This document shows positions 12,117 through 23,476 of a stretch of DNA of 64,000 bases, one piece after another. This DNA comes from Dimorphilus gyrociliatus. Taxonomy: Eukaryota; Annelida; Polychaeta; Dinophilidae. Both the position numbers and the translations under genes were made by a program. Location of the stretch: the NCBI GenBank assembly GCA_904063045.1, contig CAJFCJ010000012.1, positions 1,984,001 to 2,048,000 on the forward strand, written 5' to 3'. The notes under the pieces were generated by a model, which worked only from the letters and a program-made list of their open reading frames with translations, ran no database searches and was not told the DNA's origin. Each line of letters opens with the position of its first letter. Position 1 is the first letter of the stretch.

Positions 12117-12588
12117 AATCTCTTTGAAAATACAATGTCAAAGAAACGAACGGAGAGCGAAGTATATATATATATATGTTTAATATATTACTTGACTAAA
12201 AAGAAAGATAGCTTATCGATATCTATCGTGTTAATGTTATCTAAAAAGATATTCTGTACAGCAAACACCATCTTATATTGTTTTATAGTTTGTTATATTT
12301 ATTCAATCTAAATACTCTCTATATATAGAGAAAACCGAAAGTAGAAAACAACTTTTATATGCAGGTAGCTTCACTTTGTTGAATTAAGTATTAAATCTGA
12401 TACACGACCAGAAATATTAGCATACAAAAATGTTCTTATGGGAATATCTGAATCATACAATGCTTAGGGGAATTTAGGTGGCGCAAATGATTTCATATAT
12501 AAATAATTTCGTCATATTCAATATATTTAAACATTTGCACTTATACAATATACAGCATAATACTCGTACAGGACAATAAGATAGCATA
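12117..12588. other. Divergent spacer between gene E and gene F
   Basis: About 470 bp shared upstream region of two family copies transcribed away from each other. It contains a short (TA)n tract at 12161-12178 and no clear promoter motif. Confidence 0.4.
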
Positions 12589-14255
12589 ATGTATAGTTTT
12601 GCATCGTTTAACGAAGTAACTACTACCAATGATAAAAACATTACATATGTTGATTTTGTACCCTCTTGTACAAAAAAATCTGGCATCGTTTCAAAGTCCA
12701 AGTTTCAACCATTTAGGTTTGCTATATGCTTTTCTTTATTATCAATAATTATTAATTTCTCTTTTACTATTCTAATATAGCGAATTGATGAATAAGGCTA
12801 ATAAATGGTTAAATGAACATCCTAATTTCGCTGTTAAAGGGTGTGAAACAATTGGAAGTAGTGTAAGTTCAGAACAAGCTGTAGGAGAATGTACCGACAC
12901 CCAGAAAACAAACTATCATATAAAAATAACAACACGAACTCACAGTCAAGGTAATACGACCACACATACTTACATTTTCAACATCTGGATTCTGAAATGT
13001 TTAAGGTATTTTATCAGTTTGTTTTATAGAAGTAAAACTGTTGAGTTATTAAGGATTTCTTTTACATATAGGCTACATATTCAACCGAAAGGAAGTGACG
13101 AATCACCCGAACCTCATCAGATAGGATCTTTACATATTATACCAGATCTTATCTCTGAAAGTGGAATTCTTAGTAAAGCAAAATATAGCGCATATAGTGA
13201 TACACTGAAAAAAGCCAATGAATATGTGAATAGAAACCCCATACCTGGAAAAATTCTTAATATTGAGGCTGTTGCCATTAAAAGAAAAAATAATAAGATA
13301 AAGGATGACGGGTAAATGTATTACTAGTATAGTTTCTAAAGTCTATACTTATATTCTACTTTACAGGAGTTTACTTTTCGAAAGTACTGAAGATAATGGG
13401 AACTTGACCACAATGTTTAGAATATTCTATTTAATTGGACGTCCATTATACGAGAAAATAGGTTTGTTTTTTTTTTTAACATAGAACCTCTCTAAGCTGA
13501 TTAAAAAAAGTGCTTTGTTTCGAAATGATGAATTTACATTAAAAAACTAGTATATCCTATTATTCTCTTCCGAAAGGTTCACAAGATTTTTTTCCTGAAA
13601 TAATTAAAAAAAAAGGATTGTTTTCAAAGAATAAATTTGGAACATTTTCCCCAACATTTGAAAATGTAAATAGATGGGCTTCATGTCAGACTTCAATCCG
13701 AATCACAAACGTACAAACTCTAAATATTTCCTCTGATAAAGGTACCAAACAATTATGTTATACTCTGAAATGTATGAACTACTATATAATCTATCGTTTT
13801 TAGCATTAAAGCCAAATATCAGTGAAAGAATTGATTATATAGTACCTAGACATACGATACGGGACTACTTCAACATCATGAGAGTATTTTATGTTACTGG
13901 ACCAGATATTAGAATTGATTATTCTATTGGTATATCGTGTAAGGCATTTCAACCTGCTCTATTGATGTGGAAATCTTCTGTAAAGAATACTTTTGAAACA
14001 TTCAAAGAATTTTATGTTAGAGAAATTGTACCATTCATATCATACAACTCACATGCTCAAATCATCAATTTTGAAATTGTTGCTAAACCTATGAATGAAG
14101 ATCAAGAGTTGATGAGCCCTAAACGAGTACCACCAAAAATTTTAACAGCAGAAGTAAGAGTATACTTTATCGGACCTGTAAGCGATCCTCCACCAGGATA
14201 TATACAGCCTAAACCAGTTCCAGTTATCAAAAAACAAAGTTGCAGTATTTTATAG
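12589..14255 (+). CDS. Tetrarepeat/CaaX family gene F (complete, about 434 aa)
   Basis: Exons 12589-12716, 12781-13005, 13072-13311, 13367-13461, 13577-13741, 13804-14255 (1305 nt, 434 aa). The N-terminus MYSFASFNEV aligns with the PPSYNEV of relatives, but both prolines and the tyrosine are lost, so WW binding is unlikely. Unit 1 has NITYVDFVPSC and NKANKWLNE...VKGCETIG. Unit 2 begins HQIGSLHIIPD. The linker before unit 3 reads GRPLYEKIG, where gene G has PPSYEKIG. The protein ends KQSCSIL, a CaaX box (CSIL). Closest in layout to gene G, which lies about 440 bp downstream on the same strand; the pair looks like a recent direct duplication. Function unknown. Confidence 0.87.
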
Positions 14256-14693
14256 AAAGAGTGCATTTTAAAAATTTTACTGTTGTTCTAATTTATACCT
14301 TCAACGAAAAGTGTGTCACTGGTTGAATGATGCATAATACTTTAATATGTTGTTTTTTAATACATCGTATAGAGATATCGTCACTATATCATTCCATTTT
14401 TGTCTAATTTCATTTATTTTATAATTTTCATTATTCTATGCATTCGATGGGAAACTTCATGGAATAAATTACTCATTTCCGCCAGATGACGCTAACATAG
14501 ACATATAAACAGTATACAATATATAAACCAGCTGAAATATAGCCTTATCGTCCGTGTTTTAGTCATACTTGTAAATATATTTTTGGTCTACAAAAATTCA
14601 ATACTTAACAATGCTACATATTATTCTTCTTATTCGCAATATCATCCGATAATTACTAAATTGCGCATAAATCGAAAAATCTTCCTTGAAACT
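14256..14693. other. Spacer between tandem genes F and G
   Basis: About 440 bp containing the F 3' flank and the G promoter region. An in-frame upstream ATG at 14583 would extend gene G by 37 residues. I prefer 14694 because it gives the MDAPPSY start shared with genes B and D. Confidence 0.45.
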
Positions 14694-16510
14694 ATGGATG
14701 CTCCCCCGTCATACAACAAAGCTACTGCAAACGATATTAATTTTGAGTTCTGCAACAATGATCAAAACGTCACATACGTAGATTTCGCACCAACATGCAC
14801 CAAACCAAGTGGTATATTTTCATCGGCCGAATATCAACCATTCAGGTTTGTCACTTTATTTACCGATGACTATTAATCTATCTTAATCTATCTTCTGCTA
14901 TTTTATACAGCGAATTAACAATTGCAGCTAATAAATGGTTAAACGAGCATTGTAATTTCTTTGTTGAAGGATGTGAAACAATTGGAGCAACTCCACTTCA
15001 AACTAGAAACATCGGAGAGGTTAATACACAAGAAACAAGATATCATATACAAATTAGAAGACGTCAGGGAGGCAGCAAACAGAACAATTCCAGAATCGCA
15101 GCCATTAACGTTATTAAATGTTTGAGGTACTTTTAATTCGTAGTATATTATAATGAGAATATTTTCATAATTAAAGATTCATTTTGAAATATATAGATTA
15201 TACGTTCGACCTAAAGGAAGCAATGAATCACCTGAACCTCATCAAATTGGATATTTAAATATTTCACCTCAACTGATCTCTCCTACTGGAATTTTTAGAT
15301 TGGCAAAATACGATTCCTATGACAATACTCTAAAAGAGTTTAACCTATTTTTGGATAAAAATCCCATACCCGGAAAAATCCTTAATATTGAAGCTGTTAC
15401 TATATTTAGAGATGATAATAATATAGCTGCTGATGGGTAAGTTAAGTAGTAATATGAATTAATGACTATTACAACGTGTATTGTATTCAATTTTTAGGAG
15501 TCTTCTTACAGAGACAAGCCATTATTACACCAGTTTATCAACAATGCTTAGAGTATTCTATTTGAGTGGGCCTCCATCATACGAAAAAATCGGTTTGTCT
15601 TAGCTCATTCATACATATAGTTTCAATTCTAAACGTTAAGATTAATTCAAATTCATTAAATAATTATTTATAAATAAATTATTAATTAATAGAAACAAAC
15701 AATTATTATCTAATTATACTTTCGTCCATTGTTAAGAATTTTTAGGCTTTCAACATCTCTATTTATGGTTTATATAAGTAACATCTTCTATTTGATAGGA
15801 TCAGCGGATTTTCAACCATCAATAGTTAAACCTGGAGGACTTTTATCAAGACATCAATTTGAAACGTTATCTGAAACAATGTGTAAAGTAAATACTTGGC
15901 TCTCCTCCCAGATGGAAATTAGAGTAACAAACATACAAACACTTAAAATTAACTATCATAAAGGTAATAAAGACTTTTAATAATATTATTTTATTAATAT
16001 CTATTTTCGGATAGAGAGATTTGTTTACTTTATCATTTTTTTCTTTCAGCATTAAAGCCAACCATCACTGAAAGAATCGATTATGTTCTTTCCAGACATT
16101 CTTTACAGCAATTTTTCAATATCGTAAGAGTGTTCTATACTACTGCACCAAATAGTGGAATTTGCAGGCCTATAAATCTGTCGTGTAAAATATTTATACC
16201 TGCTGTTTTGGTGACGAAGATGATTGGTCTTGATGTCTATGAAACCCTTGACAATCTGTATTCAAGAGAAATCTTACCGTTCATAAGATATAATTCACAC
16301 GCTAAACCTATCAATATTGAAACTCTTCCTCTAAATCCGCAAGAAAATCCGGAAGCAATGTGCAGTTCAAGATCAGTTGAACACGCACCTTTGATGATAG
16401 CAACTGTTAGAATATACTTCGATGGAGTTATAAATGAACCTCCAAGTAATGTTATGCAACCTAGACCGATTCCTGTCCACGAAGGCATCAGTTGCTGCTC
16501 TATTCTATAG
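14694..16510 (+). CDS. Tetrarepeat/CaaX family gene G (reference copy, about 442 aa)
   Basis: Exons 14694-14845, 14911-15126, 15197-15436, 15498-15592, 15799-15963, 16050-16510 (1329 nt, 442 aa). This is the clearest copy. MDAPPSYNKA (PPxY) is followed by unit 1 (YVDFAPTC...ANKWLNE...VEGCETIG...VIKCLRLYVRP), unit 2 (YLNISPQ...YDSYDNTLKEFN...ILNIEAV...MLRVFYLSGP), a second PPxY (GPPSYEKIG), unit 3 (DFQPSIV...FETL...VNTWL...VTNIQTL...IVRVFYTT) and unit 4 (IFIPAVL...YETLDNLY...INIETL...TVRIYFDG). It ends SCCSIL with CaaX box CSIL. The alternating strand-helix-strand-strand pattern of each unit suggests a small alpha/beta fold (inference). It is a candidate prenylated WW-partner adaptor; the family name is unknown to me. 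Confidence 0.9.
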
Positions 16511-17596
16511 ATATTAGTGTTAAAGTTGTATTAACGCAATCTGTAGCTGAATATATATTGCTAGTTAGAAAACTGCATAAGTTTTGTGAACATTAGCTGT
16601 GAAATGACAGAAATGTCAAATTGCCTATGCAAAAGTTTTATTGTGGCTTTCCTTAATTATAAGGGTTACTTCAAAGAGTTATGTATATATACAGTATATA
16701 TAAATTTTATATATCTATTTTTACATATATACCTTTTTATTATGATATTGAAATACAGAATTAATGAATTCATAAAACTTCTATGGCTCTAGCTAATAAG
16801 AGCCATCTGTTGGTTTAGAAATTTCTTTTAAAGTTCCTGTAAGAATACTATTGACAGATGGTATATAATATATACTGCAAATAGTATACTTCTGGTCTAA
16901 ACTATATGCCAGAATGAGAAGAAATAGATAAACTACTTATTATACTGGAATAAAAAGAATAATATAAATATTCATAAGGTCGATGAAAGGAGTATTTAAA
17001 GAGAATGAATGGTTGCTATTTTTCTGATCTTTGAAAAGTTTGTTATAAAATTTCTAAGAAAGCTCACAAACCTCTGGAGAGTATGTTTTTGTAAAAAAAG
17101 AAACATACAGCATCTGTATAAAGATGTAACCTATATATTGGTATATATATATATATACTCCCTAACTATAGTAGGTTTAGCCGATAAACTAAAGTAGGTT
17201 ATTGGATTATTCTATTTTATCTTTTTCGACCCTTAAATCGATTTTCTCCCCAATACATAATCCATTAATATATGATATTTATAGAGAAGAAGACAAACAA
17301 GTTTTCTTTAGAGATTACGTAGCTAAGATAAATAGAAGAGTTAATATAAAAATATCAAAAGTTGACTGAGGTTTTTATTACTTATCTATCCATATGTGTT
17401 TTACGGTTTGCCTGTGGATTATTAGATAGGTAAGTACAATAAGCAACAAAGACGAGTATACATTTATATAATATAATAATGTATTATAAATATATACAAA
17501 AACATTTATTAAATTGCATCTTATTTGCTTTTATCTTTCCCTTTTTGTTGTTCTCTTCTTCCTTCCTCTTCTTCTTTTTCTATTATCAGAATAAAG
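16511..17596. other. Convergent intergenic region between genes G and H
   Basis: About 1.1 kb without supported coding sequence. It contains one TACAGTA core in a (TA)n tract at 16684-16702 and a (TA)n run near 17142-17158. It most likely holds the 3' UTRs of both genes. Confidence 0.45.
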
Positions 17597-19336
17597 TCAT
17601 AGAATGACACAATTTTTACAAAGACTTGCAGGACTGGCAGGAGGTTCTATAAATCCTTTTGGTGGTTCTTCAATAGGACCATCAAAGTAAACCCTTATAC
17701 ATAATACATACACGTGCTGTAAATTTGTTAATGAGACCATTTGTTCAGTTTTTATCTTGTAAAAATAAGGTACTACTTCGTAGTTTATCACTTTAGACGG
17801 AGAATTAAATCTAATGAAAGGTGCAATTTCTCTATTAAAAAATAGATTCGTTGGTTCGTAATACGAACAGCCATTTCTCTTTTTTAATAAAACTGGAGGG
17901 ACGAATGTCTTATACGTTAAATTAAAAGGTCTTTCAATAGATCCTTCTTGCCTTGTAACGTAGTAAACCCGAATTATCCTAAAATAATAACCCAAAGAGT
18001 ATTTTGATCTTAAATAATCAATTCTTTCAGTGATATTAGATTTTTGAGCTAAATTTAAAAGGAAATAAATAAGAAAACAGCTCATTAATCGGATTATTAA
18101 TACTATATATTGAAGATACTGTTACCTTTTTTATGACAGACGTTTATCGTTTGAATATTGGTAACTCTTAGAGAATTTTCCCAATACATCCAATCTTGAA
18201 CTCTTGCCATTGTTGAAGATAAATTCTCGAATTTACAAAATCGAGATTCTTTGTCAATCTCTAGTATTCTTGGTATGAAATCTTTGGAACCTTTATTATA
18301 AATGTTTATAAATTTATTCAAATTTATTCATAAATATAATTGATAACTAACCTATAGTTTCGTGTAATGAATATCCATGGAGATAAAAAACTCGAAAGAA
18401 CATTGTACTCAATTTAGGCTTTTCAGAATTTTCACTTAATTTAGATCTATGTTTTTGTTCGTTAATTGGTTAATTAATATGAATAAAAATAAGGTTACAA
18501 TTTTTGCTTACTCATCAGTATTTTCCGAATTTTCTACTCTATTTGAGGCAACTGTTTCTATACTTAGGATTTTTCCACCTATTGGATGGTCTTTGAGGAA
18601 TTCATTGAATTTTTTTAGAGAACTGTCATAACTTTCAAATTTTGGACCAGAAAAGATATTATGAAGACTAATGATTTTGGGAATAAAGTCTATATAACCA
18701 ATTTGATGAGGCTCTGGAGGGTCTTCTTTAGACTTCAATTGTACATATAATCTATAAAATTTAGGCATATACAGTATATGTACACACAGACGAATGTAAA
18801 TAAACAAATATCCATAAGCCTATATCTTTATATAGAACTATATATTAAATATAATAAATACAGTTTGTTATACCGTAAACACTTGACGATATTTAATTCG
18901 TAGTATTCTCTATGCGGGCATTGAAAAGGATCTGTTACGTGATAGGCCATCATTGTTGTTAATTTTGAATTTAATTCTAATCCACAATTATCTTTATCAT
19001 TTTTTACAACTGCAATAGTTTCGCAACCAACAACCGCAAGATCGCTATTAATTCTTAACCAATGATTCGCTTTTCTAATAAGTTCACTTTAATAAAGTTA
19101 TATTGGAAAAAAAAAAATTATTATCCGATTAAGTTTCTTTAATTAATAGTTTTCTAAATTACTTACTTGAATCTTTCAAATTTTGCAGATTTAAATTTCC
19201 TTGCACTATACGTACAAGCTGGAATAAGGTCGACGTAAGAGATAAAAGGATTTGGACCATCTGGCTGATTATTACGAGCATTTCTATTGACATTCTGTCC
19301 AACTGCAACGTCATAACTGGGTGGTTCATCTTCCAT
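17597..19336 (-). CDS. Tetrarepeat/CaaX family gene H (complete, about 444 aa)
   Basis: Exons 19336-19167, 19086-18874, 18751-18512, 18446-18352, 18290-18126, 18048-17597 (1335 nt, 444 aa). The N-terminus MEDEPPSYDVAV keeps the PPxY motif and is followed by a longer Asn-rich linker than in other copies. Unit 1 has ISYVDLIPAC and RKANHWLRI...VVGCETI. Unit 2 begins HQIGYIDFIPK. Unit 4 ends IRVYFDGPIEEPPKGF. The C-terminus KNCVIL is a CaaX box (CVIL, geranylgeranyl type). Exon sizes 240/95/165/452 match genes F and G exactly, confirming the gene model. The upstream sequence has AATATGGCGGC (YY1-like) on the plus strand near 19377. Confidence 0.87.
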
Positions 19337-20029
19337 GTCCAAATCGTTTCTGAGAAAAGTCGTAATTTGAATTTCAATATGGCGGCAGACGTAGGAGGTA
19401 TAAAAAAATCAATTCTGTTTGGTCCTAAATGTTACAGTAAATACCCTACGCGAAAAAATTAGGCCTATTCACTAGTTTGTAAAACATTGCGTACAGTAAC
19501 TTTATATAAAGATATCAAAGAAACGATTGAAAGGATTTGATATTTGATAGTAAATACATGTATTAAATGTTCAAATAATTAACAGGAATGTTAAACAGAA
19601 GAGAATTATCGAATAAATGAAGAAGAAGACTTTTAATCTGCAATATCATCTTCTCAAGAGCATTGCGAAATCATTTGCATAAAAGAAACACATATGCTCC
19701 TGAAATCAATTAATATAAAAAGAAACACATGCTCCTAGAATCAGATGTAGGCTAAGTGCAGTTGTTGAGAAGTTTTAAAGTTCAATCAACGTCGACTTAG
19801 GGATAATCAGGATCTGGTGTTGGTATACAAATTGCCTGGCTCATTAGGTTCAATGACCTACTTTATAGGTAAAAAAATAAGAAACATTTCTTTTTCCTAT
19901 ATAACTTAAAGTTTAAATTACAAGCAAGCAAACTTTTTGAACAGTTTAATCAATTATTTATTATACTCTTATTCTCTTGTTACACATCCGTTTTCAAGCG
20001 AAAACATATTGCATATATGGATTTTATTT
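19337..20029. other. Spacer between gene H and MTHFS
   Basis: About 690 bp. It contains the upstream region of gene H and the 3' flank of MTHFS. Near 19690-19730 a short imperfect direct repeat (aaaagaaacacatatgctcctg / aaaagaaacacatgctcctag) is visible. No gene seen. Confidence 0.5.
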
Positions 20030-20707
20030 TCACTTATCTTCGTATAGAACGGCGTCTATTGGCATATCATTATCAGTTGTTGGTATATCATCAAATATCT
20101 GTTCTTTAAACGCTAAGGCAATTGTTATTGGTCTTTTTTTAAAAATTGATTCGTAATTCTTTAAATAGTTATCGTAATAGCCTTTTCCTCTTCCGCAACG
20201 TTTTCCAGTGGTAGTAAAAGCCAAACCAGGAATAAGAAGCAAATGCAATCCGCCACTATCGATAGCATTGTTACGATTATCGTCAGATTTGGGTTGTTTA
20301 ATTTTCCAAGAAGTCTCTGGAAGTTTATCATAATCTTCCATTCCGTATAATTCAACCATATCCATATTTGGTCCGTCGTAACGAGGTATAAAGCATTTTT
20401 TGTTATTTTTAAATATATTTGATAAAATCACCTCTGTTCTTATCTCATCAGACATACTGAGAAATACGCATATACGTTCGCTATTTTTAAATTCGGCGCG
20501 TTCTATTAACTGGTAAAAAATTGTCGTTCAATGAGTATCTGGTCTTATATATCTTAATATAATTTTATAGCTTTTATTTATTACCTTTTTTGTAACGATT
20601 TCTGATTGTCTTAACTTTTCGCTTTCCGATAAAGCAAGTATTCTACTCTTAATTTCCTTTCTTAAAGCTTTTTTTGCGGCAAAAGCTAAACTATTCGCAG
20701 CCGCCAT
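20030..20707 (-). CDS. MTHFS: 5-formyltetrahydrofolate cyclo-ligase
   Basis: Two exons, 20707-20585 and 20509-20030 (603 nt, 200 aa, the normal family length). The enzyme converts 5-formyl-THF to 5,10-methenyl-THF with ATP in folate one-carbon metabolism and is cytosolic. Motifs seen include the N-terminal basic helix, the FLSMSDEI segment, CFIPRYDG (substrate pocket), LLLIPGLAFT, the glycine/arginine-rich phosphate loop GRGKGYYDNYL, LALAFKEQIF, and the C-terminal NDMPIDAVLYED. The start codon sits in AAGATGGCGGC, a classic YY1-type initiator overlapping ATG. This housekeeping gene is embedded in the tandem family array between copies H and I, on the same strand, with only 150 bp to gene I. 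Confidence 0.97.
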
Positions 20708-20712
20708 CTTTT
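20700..20712 (-). promoter_or_regulatory. YY1-like element overlapping the MTHFS start codon
   Basis: The minus-strand sequence AAAAGATGGCGGCTG fits the AAnATGGCGGC consensus known from housekeeping promoters where the element includes the initiator ATG. Recognition is by sequence match only. Confidence 0.5.
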
Positions 20713-20858
20713 AAATGTAAAATATTACTTTAAAATCTAAAAAACTAAAAATTTTAGTCTCGTAAAAAAATCTATTTACGAGTTTTCATTCTTTTATTAG
20801 AACATAAATGTCGAACAATAAAAAAGTTTGCAATATCATTAATATATGTATAGTATTT

Positions 20859-22434
20859 TCACATAAGAGAACATTCACTTTCTTTATGAGATTTTAGAGT
20901 TTTTAAATTTTTTTCCGGAAGTTGCGAAATTGGTCCTCTAAAAAATATCCTAAAGGATATCAAATATTGAATATAATCGGGTGTTAATATACCAAGCATA
21001 GAGTCATGCTCTGTCGCTATGGGAATTGTTTCAACGTTTAAAATATCTGTAGAACAGTTGTGTTTGATGAACTTCGTAATTTCATTTTTATATAATTGGT
21101 CCGTAGTTTCGTACAAATTTTTTCCAAATGCCTTCTTAACGGTAATTTTAGGTATAAAAGTCTGGCAAGATAAATTTACCGGAAGTTCACATTCCGGAAT
21201 ATAATATACTCGAAGAACACGAACAAAATGTTCCATAGGTACATCACTTTTAAAATGTTGTATATTCTGAGTATTAACCTTCTCTTTACCTGTATAGGTG
21301 AAATTTTTGTCATTAATTATCGAATTATTGATATACTTTAATGTTGAAAAATTTTAAATTTACCATCATAAATATCAAAGCTAAAATTTATAGTTTGAAT
21401 ATTTGTTACTTTAATGCCTTTTTGAGATGAAATCCATGATTGAACTCTGTCGACAACGGAAGATAACTTTTCTACTTTGCCAAGAGTCAATGCTCCTGGT
21501 TTTCTAATGAGATTTGGGGGAAAATCTATTGATCCTAAAAACATAGACAGATAAAGATAATAACTATAGTATAATATGCAAATACTATGAATATGAAACT
21601 ATTGTAAATTCAATTTCCGTACCTAGTTCTTCGTGAGCGGGCTCTCCTTGAAGATAGTACAATCTTAATTGAAAGCTGTTCGATCCTCCAAAAGAATGTT
21701 CTCTCATCCTACAACTAGTTTATTAAAGGAGAATTAACAAACGTACAAAAGTATTAATATGAAATTTTGTCAACTTACTCTTCAGGATCGAATGATTTTT
21801 CTGTTCTATAGAATCCAAGAGATTGAACACATAATATTCTACCCGATATAGGCTGTTGCTTTAAATATTGATTCAAACTTTTTAATGTATCATTCCAAGA
21901 TGAAAATTCAGGATATGAAAATATTCCAGCTTCTTTTAATATCTCTGGTAGAATATTTAAATATCCAATTTGATCTGGTTCTGCCGAATCCAATGAACAC
22001 TTTGGCTTTAAATGAACTCTAATAATAATAAGTGAACAGGGAACGTGAAATATTAGTTTTTTTATACGATTTATTCTATATTAATTACCTGAAACATTTT
22101 ATCACATCTATATAACGATCTTGCAGTTTGGTTATATTTAGGGATGGTGTTGTTCCAGTTTCTAACACAGTTTTCTTACAATTAACTATTCCTTTCTTTT
22201 TTTCAGATGGCAAATTTACGCTAAACGTTTCACAACTGACCACTTTTAATTGGCTGTTAACTCTTAGCCAGTCATTACATCTTGATACTAAGGTTCTATT
22301 AATAAAAATTTCCTTATAGGATATTGGAGAAAGTTAACAATTGAAACAAACCTAAAAGATTCATATTTAGGCATGCGAAAATAACTACTATCCTGTATAC
22401 AAGCCGGTTTGAAATCAATATACGTATAACTCAT
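20859..22434 (-). CDS. Tetrarepeat/CaaX family gene I (complete, about 405 aa)
   Basis: Exons 22434-22352, 22295-22089, 22018-21779, 21708-21623, 21534-21364, 21289-20859 (1218 nt, 405 aa). It is the shortest member. The protein starts directly in unit 1 (MSYTYIDFKPAC) with no PPxY leader. Unit 2 has DQIGYLNILPE. Unit 3 has KVTNIQTINF. Unit 4 has TFIPKITV and ends FRIFFRGPISQLPEK. The C-terminus is ESECSLM, a CaaX box ending in Met, which predicts farnesylation rather than the geranylgeranylation predicted for most of its paralogues. The Pro-Pro motif after unit 4 is changed to QLPE. The most divergent intact member, separated from the rest by MTHFS. Confidence 0.85.
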
Positions 22435-23476
22435 ATCTAGTTATGAAATAAATTTTGAAATAGACTTTCAGCCAAAGAGTAATACTCCTTAAATGTTAAC
22501 TAATTGCATCAAGACGCACTATATATCTATATATATATATATACACTAATTTATTATATATATATATATATATATTTATATTATGCACGTGCTACGTCAA
22601 GATATTGTGATTATGAATCAATGGAAACCCTTTTGAGATAGTTGCTTAGAAGCGATAGATTAGAAATAGATAAACGTTATAACTTGTAGTATCTCTTAAC
22701 TATAAAGCTAATTTAAATAACAATGTTTAGCCATTTATCAGTATATTGGAGAAATCTTACATTGTCTTTCATAAGACTTGCAATTTTAATTTTATCTTAC
22801 ACTACTATATTTTTACTTGTAGCTACAATGTATATTTCTTATCAGATTTGCTCATTCATAGTCTATATTTAGCATTATACTCTGATATCCTCTAGTTAAG
22901 CCTAATAGTAAAAATGATATTCAAATCTGGTTAAAAGAAACAAGAGAAACTTATTTCTCTTCTCAAAAGAAGACGCAAATAAACTATAGAAAAAGACATA
23001 AAAAATAGTAATAAACTTTCATTTCGTCATTTTTATTTTTGCTGTGGTTGCAAAAAATCAAACTTGAGACCATTATTAATAATTAAACAATCGGATCTGA
23101 TAAGGTTTGTCCTACTTCAATGACGTATCTTAATAGAAGGAACAAGGAGTACGCAATATGTAACATACACAATATATTAGAAATATATGTAGTATTTTTT
23201 AATTATTTATTGTGAAGTTTCCGTTCTCTTCATATAATTAAAAGGAAAAAGAGGCAATGATAACACGAAAAATAAATATAGGAAGTAATAGATAACAATT
23301 TCTTTCTTTCTTTTTCTTCTGCAGTCTTTAAATTAAACAAATTACAACTTAATCTTCACGTTTTTTATTGTCTTCTGGAATTCTAATTACTAAAGCTAGA
23401 AATAAAAATTATATACAGCATATATATATATATATCTATATATATACTAATATATGCATTTTACACTATATAAATG
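22435..23476. other. Intergenic region upstream of gene I
   Basis: About 1 kb, AT-rich, with (TA)n tracts at 22525-22577. A CACGTG E-box lies at 22586-22591 (GCACGTGC), about 150 bp upstream of gene I. (TA)n also occurs near 23416-23455. No gene recognised. Confidence 0.5.
22525..22577. repeat. (TA)n microsatellite upstream of gene I
   Basis: Two TA runs are separated by a short non-repeat stretch (acactaatttatta). Simple repeat, typical of this AT-rich genome. Confidence 0.8.
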
